A DNA stretch of 20,804 nt. Source: JAWVZU01 sp033722075 (GTDB lineage: Bacteria; Pseudomonadota; Gammaproteobacteria; Xanthomonadales; SZUA-38). The position numbers and the translations under genes were made by a program. Below are positions 15,612 through 20,804 of this stretch, piece after piece. The stretch spans positions 1-20,804 of the forward strand of contig JAWVZU010000034.1 in assembly GCA_033722075.1 (NCBI GenBank). The letters are read 5' to 3'. Within the stretch, counting starts at the first letter, position 1. Every line of letters begins with the position of its first letter. Under the pieces are notes generated by a model, which did no database searches, had not been told where the DNA came from, and saw only the letters and a program-made list of their open reading frames with translations.

Positions 15612-16108
15612 TGCCCCGCCTGGCCCTGTTTCCCGACAGCGAACACCTCCTGGACGCCGCGGCCCGGCTCAAGGGACGAGGCATCGAGGATTTCACGCTG
15701 ATCTCGCCGATTCCGCTGGAGGAGTTCGAGGATCGGGTCGGCGTGCAGACATCACCGGTGAAGTACTTCAGCTTCTTCGGCGGGCTCCTCGGCGCCCTTG
15801 CCGGCTTTGCGCTCGCGGCGGGAACCTCCGTGGCCTACCCGATCCCGGTCGGCGGCCGGCCAATCGTGGCTCTGCCACCATTCCTGCTGATCACCTATGA
15901 GGTCACCATTCTGATTGGTGTCGTCATGACCGTCATCGGGTTTTTTTTCGCATGCCGGTTTCCCAAGCTGGAAGAACTGGCCTACGCCCCGGAAGCCAAC
16001 GTCGACCAGTTTGCCCTGGTCATCGGCGACGACGTCGATGAGGACGTGGACCAGGACCTGCGCGACGCCGGCGCTAGTGAGATCCGCAGCGTGGAGGACC
16101 CGCCATGA
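15611..16108 (+). CDS. actD: Alternative complex III subunit ActD
   Basis: ActD is a small accessory membrane subunit of ACIII without cofactors (DUF3341-type family). The 165-residue protein has a cytoplasmic-looking N-terminal domain (LALFPDSEHLLDAAARLKGR, 4-23), two membrane segments (about 53-72 and 90-114) and an acidic C-terminal tail. The PVKYFSFFGGLLGALAGF stretch before the first segment is typical. The start ATG overlaps the actC stop (TGATG) and follows an AAGGGAGA ribosome site. The open frame extending upstream is only the actC shadow. Confidence 0.93.
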   Translation: MPRLALFPDSEHLLDAAARLKGRGIEDFTLISPIPLEEFEDRVGVQTSPVKYFSFFGGLLGALAGFALAAGTSVAYPIPVGGRPIVALPPFLLITYEVTILIGVVMTVIGFFFACRFPKLEELAYAPEANVDQFALVIGDDVDEDVDQDLRDAGASEIRSVEDPP

Positions 16109-16629
16109 CCCGCGCGCTCCTGTTTGCCTTACTCATGCTCGCCACCCCGGTCGTGCTCGCGTTTCCCTGGGACAAGGACATGCAGGATCAGCCGTCGGTC
16201 AAACCTCAGGAAACCGAGGTGCCCCTTGCGCCGGAAGGTTCCGTTCCGGCCAGCGGCGCGGAGCCGGTCGAAATCACCCAGGAAGTCGCGGCGATCCTTC
16301 GCGGCCGGATCGAGTCGGCCCAGCTGCCGAATCCGGTTCCGGCGGATGAAGCATCGATTGCGCGCGGGAAGCTGAGGTTCGAAACCCACTGTGCGGTCTG
16401 CCACGGGAAGAACGGGGCGGGCGACGGGCCGGTGGGGCAGAAATTCATTGCCCGCCCCTTCGATCTCCGGATCGATTATGTACAGAACAAGCCGGACGGC
16501 GAACTGTTCTTTACGATCACCAACGGGGGCATCGCGATGCCGTTCTATCGCGACGCCCTGAGCCCGGAGGAGCGCTGGGACGTGGTGAACTATCTCAAGC
16601 AAGGACTATCTCGCAGTGACCAGCCGTAA
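16105..16629 (+). CDS. actE: Alternative complex III ActE, monohaem cytochrome c
   Basis: ActE is the monohaem cytochrome subunit of ACIII and a likely exit point for electrons. The 174-residue protein has a signal peptide (1-19), a proline-rich linker, and a class I cytochrome domain with CAVCH (96-100) and a distal Met candidate in GGIAMPFY (M145). The signal has no lipobox cysteine, so lipid anchoring is not indicated. GGAGGA lies 6 bases before the start, which overlaps the actD stop by 4 bases. The end overlaps actF by 14 bases. Confidence 0.94.
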   Translation: MTRALLFALLMLATPVVLAFPWDKDMQDQPSVKPQETEVPLAPEGSVPASGAEPVEITQEVAAILRGRIESAQLPNPVPADEASIARGKLRFETHCAVCHGKNGAGDGPVGQKFIARPFDLRIDYVQNKPDGELFFTITNGGIAMPFYRDALSPEERWDVVNYLKQGLSRSDQP

Positions 16630-17788
16630 ATTGAGAAAACCGTTGGATACGCCGGCGATCCCCTTTCCGGCGCTCGCGGGCGTCCTGGGCCTGCTCAGCA
16701 TCGGCGCACTGGCCGGCGTCGCCGGCCTGTTTGGCCAGCCCGGTGCGACCGAGTGGGGCGCTTTCACCAGCAATTTTCTCTTCGTTGCGGGTCTGAGCCA
16801 GTTCGGGATCGTATTCTCGGCGATGCTGCGCGTGGTCAAGGCGCAGTGGGGAACGCCCTTTCAGCGCATCGGCGAGATGGCGACACTGGCCTTCTTTCCT
16901 ATCGCCTTGATCGGTTTTCTCATGATCTACACGGGCGGGCGGGAAACCCTGCTTTACTGGACCACCGATTCGACCGTACACAACCCGTGGCTGACCGATC
17001 AGGGATTGCTGGTCCGCAACCTCATCGGCATGATCCTCTTCTACGGCATCGGCTACGTCTATTACCGCCAGTCGCTCAGGGCCGACGCGGAAAGCCGGCC
17101 GGGCCCGCATACGGACCGCGCAAGGATCACCGCCGGCTGGGTGCTGGTCTTCTTCATCGTGAATTTCACCTTTCTGGCCTGGGACTTCGGGATGATGGCC
17201 ATCCCCCACTACCACAGCACCGTTTATCCGATGCACGTGATCCTGGGCAACCTTAATGGCGGCACCGGCTACATGCTGATCCTATATCTGCTGTTCCATC
17301 ACCATGTGGCCGCCTCGGACCAGCTGGACGTGGCCCGATTGCGCTGGCTCGGCATCCTGCTGACCGCCTTCACGCTGCTCTGGCTGTACATGTTCTGGGC
17401 CCAGTTCTTCGTGACCTGGTTCGGAAACCTGCCCCACGAGATGGAGCCCCTGTGGCGCCAGATGTACGGCCACTACGGTCCCTATTTCTGGACCATGATG
17501 AGCTGCGTCTTCTTCATCCCATTCCTCGCCCTGATCTCGGCCTGGTTGAAAAAGACGCTGTGGGCGATGACGGTATTGTCCTTGATCGTCATCGTCGGTG
17601 TCTGGCTGCATCGCTTCCTGATGGTCTTCCCGGTGCTCAGCCCGGACCACGTCGCCCTGAGTACGCTCAGCGAACTGCTGTTCCTGCTGGGCCTCCCGGC
17701 GCTGCATCTGCTGATCCTGCTGGTCTGGATCCGCCTGCAGCAGTCGCCGGCGACCGCCGGAAACCGTCAGATTGCCGAAAACACATGA
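16616..17788 (+). CDS. actF: Alternative complex III subunit ActF, membrane protein
   Basis: ActF is the second large membrane subunit of ACIII, structurally related to ActC and thought to contribute to the membrane core and possibly proton movement. The 390-residue protein has about ten hydrophobic segments and the family stretches TSNFLFVAGLSQFGIVFSAM (51-70), LVFFIVNFTFLAWDFGMM and MEPLWRQMYGHYGPYFW. The start is GTG at 16616, with AAGGA ten bases upstream, inside the actE coding end. It closes the recognisable act set; the trihaem cytochrome gene follows after 13 bases. Confidence 0.94.
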   Translation: MTSRKLRKPLDTPAIPFPALAGVLGLLSIGALAGVAGLFGQPGATEWGAFTSNFLFVAGLSQFGIVFSAMLRVVKAQWGTPFQRIGEMATLAFFPIALIGFLMIYTGGRETLLYWTTDSTVHNPWLTDQGLLVRNLIGMILFYGIGYVYYRQSLRADAESRPGPHTDRARITAGWVLVFFIVNFTFLAWDFGMMAIPHYHSTVYPMHVILGNLNGGTGYMLILYLLFHHHVAASDQLDVARLRWLGILLTAFTLLWLYMFWAQFFVTWFGNLPHEMEPLWRQMYGHYGPYFWTMMSCVFFIPFLALISAWLKKTLWAMTVLSLIVIVGVWLHRFLMVFPVLSPDHVALSTLSELLFLLGLPALHLLILLVWIRLQQSPATAGNRQIAENT

Positions 17789-17801
17789 TTCGGAGAGTGC
17801 C

Positions 17802-18536
17802 ATGAAAGTGAAGTCCGGTTCCCTGAAGATGTACCTCTGCATCGCAGGCGGCCTGCTGGCGGTCCTGCTTCCGATCTTGACCACAGCCCAGGAGGCGGGA
17901 CCTTTCGAACGACGCTGCGGGCAATGCCACCAACTCTCGGATCCCAATGTCCAGGTGCCCCAGGCATGGCTGGAGCGACTCGGTGGACAGGGCACCCTGG
18001 ACCAGCTGAGTGCGGAGGAACAACGGCAGCTGCTCAGCTTCTTCCAGCACCATGGGCAGGAAACGTCGGCCATCGTGGCAATGGCCCGAGACCGTAGGCT
18101 CTTCGAGGAAAAGTGCAGCCTGTGCCACAACCCGAATCGGGTTTTCATCCAGACGCTCACCGACGATCAGCTCGCTGCAATCATCGAACGCATGCGGGCG
18201 CGGGCCCCGGACTGGATCAGCCGCGAAGAAGCACGCACGATCTACGATTTCCTCGAGGCGGGGGCCCCGGGAGAGAGCAGGATCCTGCGCCAGGAATTCC
18301 CCAATGACAACAAGGGCCTTTACCGGAACCGCTGTTCGGCCTGCCACACGCTGGAGAGGGTCTATCTCATGCTCGAGCGGGACCGGGAGCGTGCGCAATG
18401 GGCATTGACCGTCAAGCGCATGCAGGCGCGCGCACCCGAATGGATCACCGACGAAGAAGCCGACCGGATCACCGCCTACCTCGAGACCCTCGAACCGCAA
18501 CTCGAGCCCGGCCAGCTTCCGCCGAGGGTCGAGTAG
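17802..18536 (+). CDS. Trihaem periplasmic cytochrome c with internal duplication
   Basis: This 244-residue exported cytochrome is not a standard ACIII subunit. It has an N-terminal hydrophobic signal (11-30) and three haem sites: CGQCH (39-43), CSLCH (105-109) and CSACH (178-182). The second and third haem domains are tandem copies of about 54 residues: each has CSxCH, then R-V after four residues, then a matching tail (RMRARAPDWIS at 130-140, RMQARAPEWIT at 206-216). Met131 and Met207 sit at matching places and could be distal haem ligands (inference). The first domain is diverged and lacks that tail. GGAGAG precedes the ATG. The position between actF and the HiPIP gene suggests an electron bridge. 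Confidence 0.88.
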   Translation: MKVKSGSLKMYLCIAGGLLAVLLPILTTAQEAGPFERRCGQCHQLSDPNVQVPQAWLERLGGQGTLDQLSAEEQRQLLSFFQHHGQETSAIVAMARDRRLFEEKCSLCHNPNRVFIQTLTDDQLAAIIERMRARAPDWISREEARTIYDFLEAGAPGESRILRQEFPNDNKGLYRNRCSACHTLERVYLMLERDRERAQWALTVKRMQARAPEWITDEEADRITAYLETLEPQLEPGQLPPRVE

Positions 18537-18552
18537 ATTGAGGAAATCAACG

Positions 18553-18873
18553 ATGAAACGAAAGTTGACCCGTCGCCAGTTCAGCCAGCTTTGCGTAGGC
18601 CTTGCATCGAGTGCCGCCATTCCTTCCCTCGCCCTGGCGGAAGACCTGCCAAAGCTGGAAGAAAGCGATGCTCAGGCATCAGCGCTCGGCTATCACCACG
18701 ATGCGGCCAAGGTCGATACTTCCGAGTATCCCGTCTACCAGGAAGGCAGTCAGTGCGCCAATTGCATGCTCTTCCAAGGTGCAGCCGACGCCGAGTGGGG
18801 ACCGTGCGGCATCTTTCCCGGCAAACAGGTGAAGGCCAGCGGCTGGTGTACCGCCTGGGCGAAGAAAGGCTGA
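18553..18873 (+). CDS. High-potential iron-sulfur protein (HiPIP)
   Basis: HiPIP is a small soluble periplasmic [4Fe-4S] electron carrier that donates to oxidases or photosynthetic reaction centres. The 106-residue precursor has a twin-arginine signal (TRRQFSQL, 6-13) with likely cleavage after ALA (27-29). The cluster ligands are C68, C71, C85 and C99 in QCANCMLF, WGPCGIFPG and SGWCTAWA, the exact HiPIP pattern. I chose ATG 18553 because GAGGAA lies 7 bases upstream and the Tat motif starts there. The gene lies 16 bases after the trihaem cytochrome and appears to be the last gene of the ACIII operon. Confidence 0.95.
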   Translation: MKRKLTRRQFSQLCVGLASSAAIPSLALAEDLPKLEESDAQASALGYHHDAAKVDTSEYPVYQEGSQCANCMLFQGAADAEWGPCGIFPGKQVKASGWCTAWAKKG

Positions 18874-18892
18874 TTACCTGATCAATCAGGCC
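18868..18892 (-). terminator. Stem-loop at the convergent gene ends
   Basis: GGCTGATT and AATCAGGCC face each other across 8 bases, with one bulged base, over the stop codons of both convergent genes. On the minus strand it is followed by TTTCTTC, which resembles a weak intrinsic terminator for the cobalamin regulator. On the plus strand no T-run follows, so support is one-sided. Confidence 0.35.
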
Positions 18893-19728
18893 GTCGAGTC
18901 GGGACCACCAAACAGAGTCTGAGCGTCCCGGGCAGATTTCAACGCATCTTCACCGCCCATGTCTGCCCCAACCTCCCGGATCAGTTCCGGTCGTACATTG
19001 AACAGCCACCCGCCGACCATCACACCGATTCCGCGATTACGTGAATCGTCGCGGACGGCACTGATCAGGCCGGCGAGTTCTTCGATGCGCGACTCGCAAC
19101 TGAGTGAAATGCCCACGGCGACAAACCATTTCCGGCGCACCACGGACAGCAGATCCGAATTGCTCGCGAACGGTCCGTCGTCGACATGCCAGCCGGCGCG
19201 CCGGAAGAACCCCGCGACCATCAACTTGCCGAACGTATGTTGCTCACCGGGCAGTGCGGCGATGAGCACTCTCTGGCCGCTGTTGACATGAGTCGGGCGC
19301 TGGACGAATTGCGGCAGGTAGCGGTGCAAGATCCGCTGCAACCGCAGGACGCCTATCGTGACGTCGGTAAAGCTGCAGATGTCCGCCACCCACATTTCCC
19401 CAAGGCGTCGCGCAACGGGGGCCAGCAGATCGAGGAATACCTTTTCCAGCGGAATGCCGGACTTGAGGAGTTCGTCCACGTACGCGATCAACCCGGCTTC
19501 TTCGCCATCCAGGAGGCGCTCCGTGAACTCGGCGACGTTTCCCATGACGGTAACGGGGCCCTTCTCAGCCGAGCTTGATTCCTGGACGCGGAGTTCGGTG
19601 GAATGGGCGTACATCAGACGGGGTAACACCCCGGCCTCGATCCGTTGCTTCAGGTCTTCCATTCTGCGGTCGCTCTTGCTCTTGTGCCCCGCATGTCCCA
19701 TGCCCGCATGCCGCCTGCGCTTGGTCAC
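18886..19728 (-). CDS. Cobalamin-binding regulator of the AerR/PpaA type
   Basis: The 280-residue protein has a basic N-terminus, a helical B12-binding cap domain (about 65-145) and a Rossmann-like cobalamin domain (about 150-275). The cap has W113 followed by CSFTDVTIGVLRLQRIL (118-134), the form seen in AerR/PpaA rather than the W-x9-EH of CarH. The cobalamin loop is PGEQHTFG (160-167), with H164 as the likely cobalt ligand, and GVMVGGWLF (235-243) matches the nucleotide-tail glycine region. No DNA-binding domain is visible, so it may act through a partner, as AerR does with CrtJ (known for that family). The start is GTG 19728 with AGGA upstream; ATG 19662 is an alternative. Confidence 0.85.
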   Translation of the reverse strand: MTKRRRHAGMGHAGHKSKSDRRMEDLKQRIEAGVLPRLMYAHSTELRVQESSSAEKGPVTVMGNVAEFTERLLDGEEAGLIAYVDELLKSGIPLEKVFLDLLAPVARRLGEMWVADICSFTDVTIGVLRLQRILHRYLPQFVQRPTHVNSGQRVLIAALPGEQHTFGKLMVAGFFRRAGWHVDDGPFASNSDLLSVVRRKWFVAVGISLSCESRIEELAGLISAVRDDSRNRGIGVMVGGWLFNVRPELIREVGADMGGEDALKSARDAQTLFGGPDSTA

Positions 19729-20036
19729 CGGATTCCTACTGGTGACGAGCGCTTCAGATAATCAAGGCTCAACAGCCCAGACTAAAGCTACTCAGGGCGC
19801 GTCGAGAAAACGTGCAGGCGCATGGACCGAGGCTGATCAGACCTGCCAACCTAGGTGATGAGGGTCGCCGATTGGCCTAAACCGGCAAGCGACCCTAACG
19901 GATGCGGTCCGGCCCATCACGAAGTCTCCTCACCGGTTGCCGCTCGAGGAACGCCATCCATCGGCCTGGGTCTTGAGATCCAACGACTTGATCTACGACA
20001 ACGCCACCGGGGCAAACCTGTTCTACCCTAGTCGGT
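19729..20036. other. Intergenic region between the cobalamin regulator and Mth938 genes
   Basis: About 308 bases with no convincing gene. It should hold divergent promoters for the cobalamin regulator and the Mth938 gene, but no good -35/-10 pair was found for either. The minus-strand TTGATTATCT near 19760 is the best -10-like stretch and is weak. An inverted repeat lies at 19861-19896. The part next to the regulator is AT-richer than coding sequence. Confidence 0.5.
19861..19896. repeat. Inverted repeat AGGGTCGC-N20-GCGACCCT
   Basis: A perfect 8-base inverted repeat with a 20-base spacer lies in the gap between two divergent genes. No T-run follows on either strand, so a terminator is unlikely. 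It may be an operator for either gene; the spacer holds a smaller GCCG/CGGC pairing. Confidence 0.35.
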
Positions 20037-20405
20037 ATGGTCGAATCTCCACGAATTGAAGACCTTCGCTGGAGCGTCATGTCGGTTGCAGGCGTCGGGA
20101 CTGGCAAGGACTACAAACTCTGGCCCGGCGGCGGTCGCGAATGGGATTGGCGGGAAACGGACACACACCACGTGCCGGGAATTCAGACTGCCGACGTGGA
20201 CGAACTTCTGGCGCATGGCTGCCGGATCGTTGTACTGAGTCGCGGCATGCTCCTGGCCTTGCGGACCGCTCCGGAAGCACTTGCCCACCTCAAGGACCAG
20301 AGCGTCGTAGTCCACGTCGAAGAGACCCGCAAGGCTGCGAGAATCTACAACCGGCTGGCGAAACGGGGAGAACCGGTCGGCGGTCTGTTCCACTCCACCT
20401 GCTGA
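20037..20405 (+). CDS. Mth938-domain (DUF498) protein
   Basis: This small 122-residue protein matches the Mth938-like family: GKDYKLWPGGGREWDWRE (23-40), THHVPGIQTADVDELLAHG (43-61), VVLSRG (65-70) and the C-terminal GEPVGGLFHSTC (111-122). Its biochemical role is not established; the family is also found as mitochondrial NDUFAF3/C2orf49-like assembly relatives, from general knowledge. There is no signal or membrane segment. No strong ribosome site precedes the ATG at 20037. The gene stands alone, convergent with the rRNA operon, so context gives no functional clue. Confidence 0.88.
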   Translation: MVESPRIEDLRWSVMSVAGVGTGKDYKLWPGGGREWDWRETDTHHVPGIQTADVDELLAHGCRIVVLSRGMLLALRTAPEALAHLKDQSVVVHVEETRKAARIYNRLAKRGEPVGGLFHSTC

Positions 20406-20457
20406 TTGAGGCCACAACCACGCCGGTCACGATCAGCACAAACTCGGCCGTCAGCCG
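20404..20457 (-). pseudogene. Possible short gene remnant (SRLTAEFVLIVTGVVVA)
   Basis: On the minus strand a short stretch reads RLTAEFVLIVTGVVVASI, which resembles the N-terminal membrane segment of small DUF6090-like proteins as I remember them. No full gene continues: the frame soon runs into the opposite-strand Mth938 coding end. It may be a remnant left by recombination, or chance. Confidence is low. Confidence 0.2.
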
Positions 20458-20580
20458 GGAGAAACAACTGCCTTTCGGTTTCTCCAAGCCGTTCACTGAT
20501 GCTGCGCGTGCGCAAACAGGAATCGGAGTATTCAAGATCCTGGATCCCCGGGTCGACGTCGTCGCCCGAGGATGACGCGC
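20406..20580. other. Non-coding stretch between Mth938 gene and rRNA terminator
   Basis: No complete gene is found here. It contains the doubtful remnant at its left end and an imperfect palindrome at 20544-20573 on its right. Confidence 0.5.
20544..20573. repeat. Imperfect palindrome, possible dispersed intergenic repeat
   Basis: ATCCCCGGGTCGA and TCGCCCGAGGAT form an imperfect inverted repeat around CGTCG. Its wording (ATCCCCGGGTC followed by GAGGATGACG) resembles short palindromic elements common in intergenic DNA of many proteobacteria. Copy number cannot be judged from one window. Confidence 0.3.
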
Positions 20581-20617
20581 AAAAAAGAAAACCCCCGCTG
20601 GTTTCCCAACGGGGGTT
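20581..20617 (-). terminator. Intrinsic terminator of the rRNA operon
   Basis: On the minus strand an 11-pair stem (ACCCCCGTTGG with CCAGCGGGGGT) closes a GAAA tetraloop and is followed by TTTTCTTTTTT. One pair is G-U only on the minus-strand RNA and a C-A mismatch on the other, which supports the minus direction. It lies 11 bases after the 5S gene. Confidence 0.9.
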
Positions 20618-20627
20618 CGTATTCAAA

Positions 20628-20743
20628 GCCTGGCAGCGACCTACTCTCACACAGCTAGTGCTGCACTACCATCGGCGCTGGCGCGTTTCACTTCCGAGTT
20701 CGGGATGGAATCGGGTGGGACCACGCCGCTATGACCGCCAGGC
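20628..20743 (-). rRNA. rrf: 5S ribosomal RNA
   Basis: A 116-base gene on the minus strand with complementary ends GCCTGGC/GCCAGGC (20737-20743 and 20628-20634). Internal blocks match bacterial 5S rRNA: GTGGTCCCACC, CCGAACTCGGAAGTGAAACG, AGCGCCGATGGTAGT and GTGAGAGTAGGTCGCTGCC. It is the last gene of an rRNA operon whose 23S gene would lie to the right of the window. Confidence 0.97.
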
Positions 20744-20804
20744 GAACTGGTTTGAGGGAGTCCTCCCTCATCGGCGCCGGCCTTTCGGCCCACGCCTACA
20801 ATTC
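20744..20804 (-). other. 23S-5S spacer of the rRNA operon
   Basis: The spacer upstream of 5S contains a perfect hairpin, TGAGGGAG-TC-CTCCCTCA (20753-20770), and a smaller one, GGCC-TTTC-GGCC (20779-20790). These are likely processing or folding elements of the pre-rRNA. The 23S 3' end is not recognisable within the window. Confidence 0.6.

Noticed and set aside
19895..20107. Small minus-strand frame overlapping the Mth938 start
   Set aside because: No motif and it overlaps a recognisable Mth938 gene; treated as chance.
20345..20650. Minus-strand frame running from 5S rRNA into the Mth938 gene
   Set aside because: It starts inside the 5S rRNA gene and crosses the terminator, so it cannot be a real protein gene.
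1..20804. CRISPR arrays, insertion sequences, tRNA genes, prophage
   Set aside because: No regularly spaced direct repeats, transposase motifs, terminal inverted repeats or cloverleaf patterns were seen on reading both strands.

Overview
This is a GC-rich gammaproteobacterial window. The FadE-type acyl-CoA dehydrogenase, the SUF operon with its IscR-like regulator, the high-potential iron-sulfur protein (HiPIP) and the 5S rRNA all fit that group. HiPIP, alternative complex III and an AerR/PpaA-type cobalamin regulator together point towards a purple-bacterium-like or related respiratory lineage, but no photosynthesis gene is visible and no species is assigned. No insertion sequence, CRISPR array, tRNA or phage gene was found.

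Layout: (1) 1-2852, plus strand: the 3' part of a fadE-like gene, coupled by an ATGA overlap to mltF (lytic transglycosylase). (2) About 3041-3812, plus: a PP2C protein phosphatase with its own extended -10 promoter. (3) 3840-9898, minus: a complete SUF iron-sulfur operon read right to left: IscR/Rrf2-type regulator, sufB, sufC, sufD, sufS, a SufU-like protein and a Rieske ferredoxin. (4) 9961-10305, minus: a small exported monohaem cytochrome c. (5) 10306-10643: a divergent regulatory region rich in inverted repeats. (6) 10644-18873, plus: an alternative complex III (ACIII) operon, actA-actB1-actB2-actC-actD-actE-actF, followed by a trihaem cytochrome c and a HiPIP. (7) 18886-19728, minus: a cobalamin-binding AerR/PpaA-like regulator convergent with the HiPIP gene. 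(8) 20037-20405, plus: an Mth938-domain protein. (9) 20581-20743, minus: 5S rRNA and its terminator, the 3' end of an rRNA operon whose 23S gene lies beyond the right edge.

How the genes may work together: ACIII is a quinol oxidase of the cytoplasmic membrane that passes electrons to periplasmic carriers. Here the gene set ends with a trihaem cytochrome and a HiPIP rather than oxidase genes, so a quinol to ACIII to trihaem cytochrome/HiPIP route is the natural reading (inference). ActB is split in two: ActB1 carries the Tat signal and an intact four-cysteine motif, and ActB2 carries the ferredoxin-type clusters without a signal. The adjacent SUF operon could supply Fe-S clusters for ActB and HiPIP. 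The two features most worth checking are the SufU-like protein, which has lost two of its three zinc-binding cysteines, and the split ACIII-HiPIP module with its repeat-rich promoter region.
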